NCBI GenBank assembly: GCA_025094145.1
Contig: JALLLS010000083.1
Coordinates: forward strand, 1-64,000
Origin: Spinellus fusiger
Lineage: Eukaryota > Mucoromycota > Mucoromycetes > Mucorales > Phycomycetaceae
Length of the DNA stretch: 64,000 bases
Reading direction: 5' to 3'
This document shows positions 10,874 to 21,965 of this stretch, piece by piece (positions within the stretch are counted from its first letter, which is position 1; each line of letters begins with the position of its first letter). A program made the translations under genes and the position numbers. The notes below the pieces were generated by a model. The model was not told the DNA's origin. It did not search any database and worked only from the letters and a program-made list of their open reading frames with translations.

Positions 10874-13800
10874 ATGACAAACACACCTTCTGCTCACCGA
10901 TCTTCAACATCTCTCCCACAGACTCCCAAAAAGCACTCTTCTCTTAAGTCTCTTAAAAGACCCTCATCTCTTCAATGTCCCAAAAGACACTCTTCTCTGC
11001 TGTCTCCCACAAGACACCACCACCAACAGTCTCCTGCAAGACCCTCTTCTTTGTACTCTGGCTCACAGTCTCCTGAAAGACAGTCAGGTTTACATCCTTA
11101 CATGTCTCGCAGTCTCCTATCCACCCTGAGACAAGAACCATCCGAGTCACCTCTACACGACTACCTCTCTTCCCAGGTCAACATCCAGGACCACTCACCT
11201 GTAAAGGAAGACTGTATCTCCCAGCACTCTTTCGACTCTTCACCAAAACGCCCTTTTGAAAGCGGCAGTGAACTGTGTCACAATGAGTCCTCAGCAGAGT
11301 ACACCCCAAGAGAGTCCTCTCTCATTAACAAGCATGAAGCCAGCCAGCTCTTGAGCTTAGTTGCTTCCAAGAAAAAGTCTGACAATGAGGCCATCCAATG
11401 CGATGCTACACCTCAGGACAAAACAAAAAGACCTCTGTCCAATGTCTACAACAAGGACATAAAGATCCAGTTAAAAGAACTCTTTCTGGGGGCGATGGAT
11501 AGCCATTCACCCTACAATGCTATCTACTATGCTGAGAAGATTGCTGATATGTCAGGTAAGGAAGATAATCTACTCAATACAAAAAGGAGTGAGAGTGAGA
11601 AAGAATGTGTATATTAAACAAGAAATATTCTCTTTTATATATATACATGTGCACTGTAGACAGAACCAACAACGACTGTCTCGACTTGATTGGACTCTAC
11701 ATGCAAACAGGCCAACACGAAAGAGCCTTGTATTTGCTAGACAAAAACAATCTTGTGAAGGGTGAAGTCCGTGGCCAGTACTTTGCGGCTGTGTGTACGG
11801 TAAGCAACTACAGAAAACACTGCATAAAGACATGCATGTGTATGTGTGTATGTGTGTATGTGTGTATTTATGTATGTATCTATTTCTTATAGAACACCTT
11901 GGGACGTTACAAGAAGACATTTGACTACATTGGCGCCCACACTCTATTCAACACAACAAGCAAGTACCTTTTCTTATTAATAACTAAGCAGCTAACCAGA
12001 TAACTAACCATGTTCATTTGTTTGTTTGTATGGGGAAATAGAGTGGACACCTTCAAGCACTATCAAGGTACAGTAGAAAAACACTATAGATAGCAACCCT
12101 CTGTTCACTTTCTCTGTTCTTGTACTAATGCATTTGTGTTGATTCATCATTAGACTGAGTCTTTGATCAATTTGGAAAGAGGAAGAGCGTACTTGAAGTT
12201 GGATCAACCAGAGCTAGCCTCGGCTCAGTTCGTGAATGCACTGATGATAGATGCACGGTGTTGTGAGGTAAAGTACTTTATTTTTTATTTTATATCAAGA
12301 ACTATGTAATAACGAAGAGATGTCTAGGCATTGGACCTCTTAGTAGATAACAAACTACTATCAGAAGAAGTTGGTAAGAGTCATGACACTTCAATGTGTT
12401 TGTTTGTTTTTAGAATGAGAAAAAGAAAGGATAATAATTCTTGGCTATTAGAATGGGCCTTTGTGACGGGTCTTGACTATGAAAAACACTGTGGATCCAA
12501 TGATGAAGTGATCCGATCTTTGTATTCGATGAAGATCAGACAGGTAAGTGATCTTATTTCGCATTCGGTGGACTCATTGAACTCTGTAGTACGCTCATCT
12601 CAGAGATGTTGATGCAGCCGAGAATGTATTAAGAACTCATCTTGGATTAAAAGACTGCACAGAAATATTGCTACGCAAAGCAGAGGTCTACTTCAGCAAT
12701 GGTTATTATCGAGAGGCTCTGCAGGTGTGCCTGAGGTAAGGACATTCACCACCCATTGTCATTGGAGAATAGACAACTCAAGCCTAGAATTCTATTCTAT
12801 AGAGTGCGTCAGAAGGATAAATACAATGCTCGGATTATTCCAATCCTAGCACTATGTTATTATGAACTGAAGATGAAGGTTGAGCTTCATGGTCTTATTA
12901 TGGGTCTTACGGACCTATTGTCTGATAGATTCGAAGCAGGGTATGCAGTAGCCCTTTTTAACTTGATGAATGAAGACTATTTTTCAGCAAAGATTTGCTT
13001 TTTGTAAGTGGACTCAATGCTTATATATATCTTTCATTCATTCATCTTAACTGAATGTGTGTTTTGATACTAGGGATGTTCTAAAGGCCAATCGATATAT
13101 GGAGCACGCCTGGATGGGGTTAGGTGACACATGTGCACTTATGGGCGACGATGAAGCAGGCATTAAGGCCTACCAAGAATGCAATACAATAGTGTCTAGG
13201 TAATGTGTGCTAGTGGCTTCGACACTTACTGACGAGTTATTCTTTTTTTAAAAAAACAGTTCGCATCGTCCCTACCTGGCTCTTGGAAGGCATTACATGA
13301 AGATTGGCCATCTGGATATGGCCATTAAAAACCTATCCAAAAGCAACAAAATGTATAAGAATGACCCCCATATCTACCTTGAGATGGGTATTTACTATTT
13401 GAAAAAGAAAGAGTAAGTGGGACTGGACACGTTGAAAATACACAGTTGATTCATTATGACATTAGCTACCGGGCTGCCCTAGACGGGTTGAGCATGGCAG
13501 CTGCGGCCACAGATGAGAGGCATGAGAACCTGGGTGATTTCTGGCAGTCTCTTTGGTGCAGTTTTGGAGAGTGCTATCGTCATCTAGAGTAAGTATATCT
13601 TTCTATTTATTTATTCTTGTGAGTTGCTTATTTTTATGGCTGCTGAGTAGGGAGTATGACCGTGCCATTAGTTGTTTCGAGTTGGCAGAAACTCATGGCA
13701 GACAGGTGAGTGATATTTGCGTATCTAAAGGTGAGATATGCTATCTTCAGGGCCAATACAAAAAAGCAATCAACTATTTTGAAGAGGTATGTAATGAATA

Positions 13801-14183
13801 GCATTCAATATAAAGTACAGACAAGGAATAATTTAGACTCTTTTTTCTTTCTTATTTAGGCCAGAAGAGCCTGTACTGACAAAGGCCTGGTTGAAGAACG
13901 CTTGCTAAAAGCAATGGCAGCGCAAGAAAAGCTTGCGTCAAGAGTGAAGAAGACGCCCTTGTGTTCGAAAGATGCGACGAACGCACACCACTGTGCAGTG
14001 GATCGAGAGGTAATTGGTGGACTGTATGATGAGGAAAGACCTCAGCATGAAAAGATGAAGCGTTTCTTTGACAGTGAGTTGGCAGCAGCCAAGGAACGTG
14101 TGGGAGATTTTCTTTCTGTGGAGCAGAAACCAAAAAAGAAATTCAAAGAGAAGAAGAATGGCCAAGAAGAAGAAGAGTTGTAA
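10874..14183 (+). CDS. CDC16: Anaphase-promoting complex subunit 6 (Cdc16/Cut9-type TPR protein)
   Basis: A TPR scaffold subunit of the APC/C ubiquitin ligase, which degrades cyclins and securin. About ten exons. After a Ser/Pro-rich extension of ~210 residues come tandem TPRs: GLYMQTGQHERALYLLDKNN (~11690), LKANRYMEHAWMGLGDTCAL (~13085), PYLALGRHYMKIGHLDMAIK (~13270), DPHIYLEMGIYYLKKKE (~13365), EYDRAISCFELAETHGRQ (~13650). TPR order and the PYLALGxxYMK signature match APC6/Cut9. The charged C-terminus ends KKKFKEKKNGQEEEEL. The extension holds six full CDK sites (S/T-P-x-K/R: TPKK, SPTR, SPAR, SPER, SPVK, SPKR). Start at 10874 is the first Met, just after AT-rich DNA; a Met further in is possible. 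One intron (~11840-11875) carries a TGTGTATG microsatellite. Confidence 0.88.
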
Positions 14184-14460
14184 TCTGTCTGCAGATGCCT
14201 GTGTCTGTTTATGTTCGTATATGTCTGTTTAAATTTACTTATGTCTAACTATGTCTACTTTTATCTACTTATGCTCACCTTCATCTACCTATGCCCACCT
14301 TCATCTACCTTTATCTACCTATGCCCACCTATGCCCACCTATGCTTACTCTTATCTACATATATATGTCTAACTATGTCTAACTATGTTTACCTATGTTT
14401 GTCTGCGTCTGTCTGTGTCTGTCTGTGTCTGTCTGTGTCTGTCTGTGTGAGATTGTTTGG
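14184..14460. repeat. Low-complexity pyrimidine-rich tandem repeats
   Basis: Degenerate ~10-12 bp units (TTATCTACCTATGCCCACC and variants), then a (TGTCTG)n run at about 14400-14450. It follows the APC6 stop and runs into the next transposon relic. No gene. Confidence 0.7.
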
Positions 14461-15540
14461 ACAGGTAAAATAATGAGACTGAACAAAGGCAAGATTCTTA
14501 TTGAGTGAAGAAAAGTTCCTAATTTATATTTTTTATGTGTACCTATCTTTCAGTGGCCTCTACCTTAGGGTTAGTTCAATGGATAAGTACAACGTTATAT
14601 AACCTTAAGTTATTTGCCTTTACTTTAATCACCTTTGATGGGTCATTATTGTCTACTAAGGATTTATTGATGATAGTAGTTCTGATTAAGTGTCCAATGG
14701 TACACTAGGCTAAGAAGGTGATTTGTATTTACAACCAATTAGCGATATTGATACAGAGATGTACTATAGTACTTGTGTACACTCAGGCTTTCATAGATGA
14801 TTCTGCATGTCACAGCACACTACTCATTGTTGACCAATCCATGGAGAATCTTGGGATTAAAGTCAGAACACAACAATGGCCTTTAATCCCGAGAATGTCC
14901 AGGAAACAAGGTTGTATGGAGGATGTGGTGTGATAGTATGGGGCTGCTTCAGTGGGGGAGAGTGTTGAGAGATGGATCGTAGTGAAGGATAGAGTACTCC
15001 AACAAGTACATCAATATCTTGGGAGATGTCTAATTCCATGAACTCGAGCATTTCTCTCTCTTCTAAACCCTGGAGTCAGTTACTGCCTACAGATGAACAA
15101 TGCTAGAGATTATAAGAACAAGGTAACTCAATTAGAGAGTAGTAAATGAATGGTATAGTAGTTGCTTTTTACTGGCTGTTGCAATATTGATTTCAATCCA
15201 ATGGAGCATATATGGACTCACTTAAAAAATACAATTAGAAGGACAGAAAGCTATATTCTACCAAACAATAGTTAGGGACTGCCCTGATGTTGGAATGGGA
15301 CAAAAATAGCAAAGGCAATAGACACCCTCATTGCCAGCATAGGGCGAAGATGCCAAAGAATAATGGTGGTTACTAAGCAACCTTGTAATAAAACCACTGC
15401 TATTTATTATCAACACTCCTATCTTTATCTATTCAGAGTTATACGTCTTTAACGAATTCATAAAGTGATAGCACCATTAAGATAAACTACAAGACTAAAA
15501 AAAAGAATATCTGCATTTAAACCCGTCGGTTACTTTTTAC
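14445..15540 (+). mobile_element. Tc1/mariner-like element relic, family B, copy 2
   Basis: Nearly the same as 38.46-39.42 kb: a 5' block (GAGACTGAACAAAGGC, ~14475), a block translating as YGGCGVIVWGCFSGG (~14920, the family's second conserved block) and a 3' block with LIASIGRRC (~15330) and a WDKI-like helix. The PNP(I)E region is broken. The end near 15490-15540 (GATAGCACCATTAAGATAAA) matches the terminal regions of the other copies. Internal ~600 bp relative to copy 1 are missing. Confidence 0.6.
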
Positions 15541-15628
15541 TGCTCACCTTCTATGGTATAAAATAGGTGCTAGGCCACTGGCAATACAATTTTCTTTTAC
15601 CTTTAAAGTGTCTATGAAAATGAATTTG

Positions 15629-15745
15629 TATTGTCTTATTTGTTTTTTAAATTGTCTTATTTATTTTTTGAAGTGTCTTATATGTTTTCTGAAGTGTCTA
15701 ATTTGTCTTTTGAAGTGTCTAATTTGTTTTTTAAATCGTCTCATA
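15629..15745. repeat. Tandem 21-22 bp repeat, about five to six units
   Basis: Units of the type ATTGTCTTATTTGTTTTTTAA / AGTGTCTAATTTGTCTTTTGA in direct tandem, ~85-95% alike by eye. Located just downstream (3') of the fibrillarin gene. No ORF. Confidence 0.75.
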
Positions 15746-15837
15746 TTAGATTAAAACACTATAACAAAATGATAGGACGGAGTTTCATATGATCTCTGTC
15801 TTTGTCCTTGTTTTCATTTCTTTTTCTTTCTCTATCT

Positions 15838-17160
15838 TTATTTGTTACGGACATATTTGCCAACCACGACAGCGTGGTCTCTCTCATAAGGCTCCAAAGT
15901 CAATTGTTCCTGAGGCTTAACTCTCTCCTCTTGGAGCTTCTTGACTTCACGTGCGAATACCTAAACATTCAAAAGGTATATATAAGTATCGTGTTGACAA
16001 GTCAGTATGGATTCTTACGGTAGCAGCATCCACAGTAGAATCAATACAAGAAGCTTTAATGGAGATAACAATGTGTCCTTCATTTTTAAGGAAGTGGTGG
16101 GCGTTCAAGGCTAATGATAAACAAGTTGGTTAGGCTACATAGGATCCTCCGCAGTGCTCTGATGCTATCTCTTCTTGGACACTTACTGATAATACGGGCC
16201 TGATCAGGTTGAGCAACATCAGCAAAAATAACATCTACCATAGGCACCAACATGCGGTACTTGTGGGGGTGACGAGCATCTTCAATGATAGGAACAACGT
16301 TGGTACGTTTCTTGGCCATGTTGATAAGATCACGGCCGGAACGGTGAGAGAACTCAACAGCATAGACAGCACCTTCAGGACCCACAACATCAGCAACGTG
16401 GGAGACGGAAGTACCAGAGGCAGCACCAAGGTACAACACCTTCTTTCCGGGAGCAACATGGAGATGGTCAATACCACCAAGAACAGCAGCAGCCAACTTG
16501 GATCTGAAGGGATTCCATACACGGTATTCAATCTTGGTACCCTCGGCACCTTCAACAGAGATACGCTTCTCTCCGTACACAGATTCACCGGGAACAAGGT
16601 TCTTGGTCACCAAGAGATCTTCCTTTCCACGGGCAACAAAGATACCCTCATGTCTGTGGGGTTCGATGATCACCTTGGCACCACCACGGGCACCACCAGC
16701 AGCACCACCGCGGCCACCACGGCCACCACGACCACCTATAAAACATACAATTTTAGTATACAATAAAAATAGATGAGTCAATCTCTTTCAATGGATGTCT
16801 TGATATCAATTCAAAAACAAAACAAAAAGAACAAAAGGGAATGTTTCTCCATCTTATCTTCTACTACTGCTATTACTATTGACTCTACTTACCACGAGGA
16901 GCTCCACGGCCTCCACCACGGGCAGCACCGAAGCCTCCACGGCCTCCTCCTCTGCCTCCACGATCTCCACCAAATCCTCCACGGCCTCCTCCTCTGCCTC
17001 CACGATCTCCACCAAATCCTCCACGGCCTCCTCCTCTGCCTCCACGATCTCCACCAAATCCTCCACGGCCTCCTCCTCTGCCTCCACGGTCTCCACCGAA
17101 TCCTCCACGGCCACCACCGAATCCTCCACGGCCACCACCACGTCCTCCTTCAAAGCCCAT
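15838..17160 (-). CDS. NOP1: Fibrillarin, box C/D snoRNP 2'-O-methyltransferase
   Basis: It methylates pre-rRNA (and histone H2A Gln in yeast) from SAM in the nucleolus. Three exons: a Gly/Arg-rich (GAR) exon (17160 to ~16892), the methyltransferase exon (~16737-16189), and the last exon (~16116-15838). Family blocks seen: [36 protein letters not shown], the SAM loop [66 protein letters not shown] and [20 protein letters not shown]. The GAR part is built of four nearly identical 42 bp units (14 residues each, [14 protein letters not shown] type). Start Met at 17160 is the only one before the GAR domain. Divergent from the UPF0390 gene. Confidence 0.97.
16930..17102 (-). repeat. 42 bp coding minisatellite in fibrillarin GAR domain
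   Basis: Four copies of a 42 bp unit (plus-strand form begins CCTCCACGGCCTCCTCCTCT) encode the RGG box. Copies differ by very few bases, so the domain length is likely to vary between strains. Confidence 0.8.
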
Positions 17161-17528
17161 TTTTATGTGTTGTTAGAGAGTAAGAGAAAGAAGGGAAGAA
17201 AGATATTTAAAAAACAAAAGCGGAGGAAGTAATAGAAATGTTACTTTTGGGATCTGTAATCGGACACCGAGACTTGTTTTATTAAAAAAAAAAAAAAGAG
17301 TCGTTGGCTTGGAATGCATTTTTGCAAGTCACGTCTAGTAAGCCTCTTTTTAATTTTTTTTTTGATGCTTGGTGAGGCGGGTGTTGACGGAGTTGATGTT
17401 GACTTTTCTGTCTATTTTTTTTTCCTGCTTTCCTTTCTATTTTATATCTTATTTTGGATATCTATTTTTCAGTGTAGAGACGCTTTTTTTTCTTTTTCTT
17501 TTTCTTTCTTTCTTTCTTTCTATTTTCA
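17161..17528. promoter_or_regulatory. Divergent promoter of fibrillarin and UPF0390 gene
   Basis: A 368 bp spacer between two gene starts on opposite strands. It contains a 13-14 nt poly-A run (~17284-17297) and long pyrimidine tracts (17404-17525) immediately before the plus-strand ATG. No TATA box or telo-box seen. Both genes are tied to the nucleolus or nuclear RNA, so co-regulation is plausible. Confidence 0.5.
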
Positions 17529-17966
17529 ATGGCACAAAAGGCACTGACTAAAGTAGCAAATCCTGCTAAAAAAACTGCCAAAGCAAAGCCCATTAAACTT
17601 CGAAAAGGAAGTAATGTCAATCTTTCCTCTCTCTTTTTGTCCTTTTATTGTCCTTTATTATAAGCAGCTCACACATTAGATTTCTTTCTAGCTAGAGTCA
17701 TTGCGCCCAAGCAGAGTATTTTGGTGAAGCAGCGCTCCATGGAAAAAGTAAATAATAATAATAATAGAGAGAATAAGAAAGAGAATAGAGAATAAGAAGA
17801 TAAGAGAACTGATAAAAAAGAAATATAGAAAATGACAGCTAAAATCAACAAGAACATTGAAAAGCAAATGTCAGTGAAAGCTAATGCAGTTGGTAAACTC
17901 ACTATTATGAAGTCACTGGCCGAAGAAACTGCTGCTGCTGATAAGAAAGACAAAAAGAAAAAGTAA
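17529..17966 (+). CDS. UPF0390 (DUF2462) small basic nuclear/nucleolar protein
   Basis: A small Lys-rich protein of ~85 residues. Three exons: 17529-17610, ~17692-17748 and ~17833-17966. It starts MAQKALTKVANPAKKTAKAK, then has the family core (T)RVIAPKQSILVKQRSMEKK and a helix ending KKDKKKK. The core RVIAPK...VKQ is diagnostic of UPF0390, whose human member is C19orf53. Molecular function is unknown; association with ribosome biogenesis is inferred from relatives. The neighbour is fibrillarin, head to head. The middle exon was placed from splice sites GTAATG...CTAG and GTAAAT...ATAG. Confidence 0.8.
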
Positions 17967-18308
17967 AGAGTAGAAGGATGTCCATTTTACTATGAATTGA
18001 ATGGGTGAATGGAGAAAAGAAAATACATGTGCATAAATATATAAAAAGAAAAATGGGGAAATTAGAGAATGGGAAAATGGACCTGTTTTCTATCAATCTA
18101 TAGGACAGACAGACCACGAAAGAGTGCATTTCTTATTGTTAGTTCTATAGCAACAATACACATCAATGTATCCATAGATCCGTATTCAATAGATACAGTA
18201 TGAATAAATAAGCTTATTGGCAAGTATAGCTCTTTTTGGTAAACCATTGAGCAAGGCAACAGATTAAGAAGAGTGTATCTATGTATGAAATTGTGTGGAT
18301 CTAAAGGT
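17967..18308. other. Intergenic, nothing recognised
   Basis: AT-rich spacer between the UPF0390 stop and the stop of the minus-strand gene. Convergent 3' ends. No ORF or repeat that I can support. Confidence 0.5.
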
Positions 18309-19702
18309 CTATCTAAGATGGGGCTTGGAGTAAAACGCACGAGGACCTGAACAACCCACTACACCAATATATTGAATATCCATGTACCTGTTTTCCTTGT
18401 CTTGTCTCAAGAACTTCACCAGGAGATATTTCCCAGACCTAGTTTATGCAGTGGGACATGTTAATGGACACTCAGCATAAACTGTGGACAGTCTACCCCA
18501 TCTATGATCTTACCTGTCCTTCATATCTACAACACACTCACCATTGTGTGCTATATCAAACCAAGCAATGGGACTTATTTCATCCATATCAGCTCTCTCT
18601 TGGACACAGGCCATGTACTCATCATAGTCATGCTTAGTGAACCGATCATATCTCTGTGTACAATATACAGCAAGGGGTTGGTGGGTAAGAAATACAAGCC
18701 CACTTCTGCCTATGAGTTGCTATTATTATTACTATGAAGAAAATACGGAATACTTGCATGGTCCATCATTACTAATACACAAACAAACGTACTAATTAGT
18801 ATGTATAGCAGAGTAGATAACTCTTCTACTGATCTACATAAGAAGGTGCATCTACTTACTTTTCTTGTGGTACTTTCAACAGTAACCGAGAAACAGAACA
18901 ACTTGGACTTGAATAAGATGTATCATTTGGCAAGAAACAGTGCATCAGCTTGATGTTCATTGAACCCACACGTGAATTGCTGCTACAATAAAACGCTATG
19001 TTAGGTTGACACGTTGAGATCTGAAAGTAGAATATATAAGTCATTTACCAGTAGACAGATCCATCGTTTGTCTGGAGGTTGGAAAGGGAATACTGCGAAC
19101 TACAATGCCCAACACTATAAGTTATGCCATTGAAAAAAAGATGATAATGACAGCTATAGCTACACCTCTAGATCCAACAATAAAGAAAACAACGATGAGA
19201 CCTGCCTGTGTTCACCACAATCAGTAAAGATGGTAACAAAATTTAGAATTCTTTCAAATGGCATGCGGGGAATGTTTCGAATCACGGCATCAATGCTATT
19301 TCTTGCTTCACGATCCTCTGAGGTCGAGGGCTGATGTACACTATGGGCACGGTTCTGGTAAATAGTGTTAATATTCTCTTCTGTCCTATGTCTATAACGT
19401 GTATTTCTTGCTCCTGTGCCAAGTGAGTAGGCAGAGAGATGGGAGCGATGGAGACGTGGAATTTGTAGTCCTCGAGAAGAAGACCGCTCTCCATAAGCCA
19501 TTCGATGTGCCAATGCTCTTGGTGTGGTTGTGGATGGATAGATAGCAGTCGTTTCAGCATGATATGATCCTATATTAGGTGTAGGTTCTTGGCTTGAGAG
19601 TAGTTCTGAAGTAGATAGATCAGAATGAATAGCCAAAAGTGTTCTTGTTCTTGTTCGTGTTGTTCGTGTTGCTCGAGTCGTTCCTGGTGTCATCATTGAC
19701 AT
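18309..19702 (-). CDS. Protein with a galactose-binding-like (DOC/F5-8-type) C-terminal domain, function unknown
   Basis: At least five exons. The ~170-residue N-terminal exon is Thr/Arg/Ser-rich and ends in a helical stretch PRMPFERILNFVTIFTDCGE. Downstream pieces read YSLSNLQTNDGSVYW (~19095-19050) and SRVGSMNIKLMHCFLPNDTS (~18985). Then RYDRFTKHDYDEYMACVQER (~18655) leads into SGKYLLVKFLRQDKENR (~18425), YMDIQYIGVVGCSGPRAF (~18370) and a TAG at 18309. The pattern NDGSVYW... KYLLVK(F/L)LR... (M/I)DIQYIG.. GPR is what I expect of a beta-jellyroll ligand domain such as DOC or F5/8 type C. The middle exons are uncertain, and so is the fold call. I do not recognise an orthologue. Confidence 0.5.
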
Positions 19703-19884
19703 GTATTTACAGCAGAGGATAAAGACAATACTAAGGGAGGCTATTCTAACAGATAAAGCACCGGCTCTCTTTGACTGTTGCTTTATAAAAAAGAGAAGAG
19801 AAGAGAAAGAAGAGAGTATAGACTATTAAAAAGAGGGGAAAAGAATAAGAGCAACAAATCTCTATCTGGACTGAACTATTTATT

Positions 19885-21216
19885 TTATTCATTTTTCCTA
19901 GATGCTTCTGATGCTTTTCTACCGCGCTCTACCAAGTAATCTACCTCTACTTCCTTGGTTAAAGGAATAACCCATCGCTCATATAACTCGACAACGAGCT
20001 CCACAGGTACCCGTAAATGTGTGCTTTGGCCTTCTTGTTCTTGATCCACCGTCTGACCATAGACAATTGCCTTTTGACGAAGCCTCTGCAGTAGCTTCTC
20101 CTCAACTTTTTTATTGGTCAGGAGCTCATAGATACCCTCTCTATCATTAGCCAGTGCCAGTCTTATGTATTCCTCTGGACTTGATCGGAACTTTGACTCT
20201 GCAATAAACTTTCCTATAAAAACACATACACATACACGTACACATACACGTACACGTATACACACACATATATATATATATCCATAACATACACAAATGT
20301 TCATTTTGTCAGTTGGTATCAATCCTTTGTCTTATTTGGCTTTCTCCAATCCACGGATAGTTAAAAATCAATATACCATAGTGAATACGTCGACTGAGTG
20401 CTTGTAAACAGTCAATGTCTTTTGTAGCCGAACTTCCATAGTTGTTATCATCACGACTTTCACATATACAGGGCACAATGTTCTTTATGTAAATGTCCAT
20501 GATCTTCTCGTTCACATTGATATCATTGGGAATTAGGTATTGTTTAAATTCAATGGCAGGAAGAATTGGATCGGGAAGAGGACTGGTAAAGGCGTATTCA
20601 TCTGGACTGATAGTAAATTAAAGTGTACGTTTATAAATGACGAGAGTGAGTTATGGTATAATTTATTTCTTTTTCTTTCTTTCTTTCTTTCTTTACCTGG
20701 TATAACGCCTTACTTTGGCTTGAAGTGTTATGACGAGAGTGTATTGGATAGGAGATAGGAATACTGTTAATACTAATATTCATGCTGATGCTAATACTAA
20801 TATTACTAGTAGTAGAGGAAAAAGAAGGTGTGTACATAATACACATTGCCTACCATGCACTTTCTCAGTCTCCCACAAAAAGTATTCTAAAAAGCTACGT
20901 TGGCCAGCAGTGCCTGTGAACTCTAAAGCACCCGACGTATAGATTCGACTGTTCAGGGAAAATTGAGCTCGTTCAATAAGAGCTAAACAAGACCCCCGTA
21001 ATTGATAGAGTAGAACGAAAGATGTGTGGTATGGAAAGAAGTTGAGCATATTCATACACACAGATACATGGAAATAGTGGAGAATAGAAATTAGTATTCT
21101 CTTTGAACAGCTTTTACTGTAAAAGTATTACCAAATATAATAGTATCCTCAATACGCACAAGTGTACTGCGTAGCTTATCAAGTGTAAAGGAGTCTTCTT
21201 GTGTAAAGTTGCTCAT
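19885..21216 (-). CDS. ARO7: Chorismate mutase, fungal allosteric type
   Basis: It converts chorismate to prephenate at the branch to Phe and Tyr. About five exons. The N-terminus is MSNFTQEDSFTLDKLRSTLV followed by RIEDTIIFG. Then come RAQFSLNSRIYTSG..., FLEYFLWETEKVHG (~20850), YESP-like and PLPILP helices (~20600), KDIDCLQALSRRIHYG (~20400). The C-terminal block is ELLTNKKVEEKLLQRLRQKA, then YGQTVDQ, VPVELVVELYERWVIPLTKE and VEVDYLVERG. These are the conserved all-helical AroQ signatures, with the Glu and Arg/Lys active-site residues in the expected helices. Start at 21216 is the first Met before the conserved helix H1. One intron (~20217-20285) holds an ACACATACACGT microsatellite. Confidence 0.95.
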
Positions 21217-21740
21217 TTTATTTTGGACCAGGAAGAAGAGAAAGAAAATGAAAGGTAACTCTCAGCTTAAATATGTCTCTTTTTTTGGGTGTGGATGTGA
21301 CATTGACTCTAATGCCTCTGACTCATTTAGTATCGTCCAATCCATAGTCAGTTCAGTTTTGATAAAGTTCATTTACCCACTCTTTGGTTAAAATTAGTAA
21401 GTTGAATACTACTGTGCTTTATTCCCTTATCATCACTGGTACCTATGTTTATATACATATTCATACATACATAAATATGTCTCTGCGGGTACTGCTGTCT
21501 GTATGCTATCTGTATGCTATCTGTATGCTATCTGTACATGTTGAGTTGGACTACAAGGCAGTGCACCTTGTATCTTTTTTTTTCTGGTTGACTTTCTTTC
21601 TTTAGGCAGGTGGAATCTTTTTACCATGAGAAAGCCATAGCCACCTACCTATAGATGCTATAGTAAAATATAAAGGGGATTCAAAGACACTGTTCATGGA
21701 GTATTTACCATAATTTTTCTTTTTTTCCCTTTTAATTTCA
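21217..21740. other. Intergenic with 12 bp tandem repeats
   Basis: Upstream of ARO7. About 21502-21537 carries three tandem TATGCTATCTG-type units of 12 bp. Pyrimidine-rich DNA precedes the next start. No gene recognised. Confidence 0.5.
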
Positions 21741-21745
21741 ATATT

Positions 21746-21965
21746 ATGGCGGCAGATTTAAAGATATTTGAATTCTATAAGGAAAAATTTCGACATTTAC
21801 TGGGAAGATGAGTTGATTGGACGGAGTACCAACATCTCCACTCACATAAAGACACTTGAACTACTCTTGTATGCCTTGAGTGAAGGCATTTTCTCAGTGC
21901 GTAGGGAAAAACACCTTTCTTGTGGGTATTATTTCTTAATAAAGCCACCACCTAATGAAGTATGA
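21746..21965 (+). pseudogene. Unrecognised short ORF pair, possible gene remnant
   Basis: An ATG at 21746 opens MAADLKIFEFYKEKFRHLLG and stops. The overlapping frame reads NFDIYWEDELIGRSTN... LLLYALSEGIF... to a TAA-type stop at 21965. Together they look like one helical N-terminus broken by a frameshift. A ~30 nt pyrimidine tract precedes the ATG as in real genes here. No downstream exons that continue it were found in 21.97-22.7 kb. I do not recognise it. Confidence 0.25.

Noticed and set aside
16209..16766. Long open frame on the plus strand over fibrillarin
   Set aside because: It is antisense to the conserved methyltransferase exon and has no motif; an artefact of codon bias in the real gene.
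16773..17183. His/Leu- and Ser/Thr-rich plus-strand frames with perfect repeats
   Set aside because: Antisense shadows of the 42 bp GAR minisatellite of fibrillarin.
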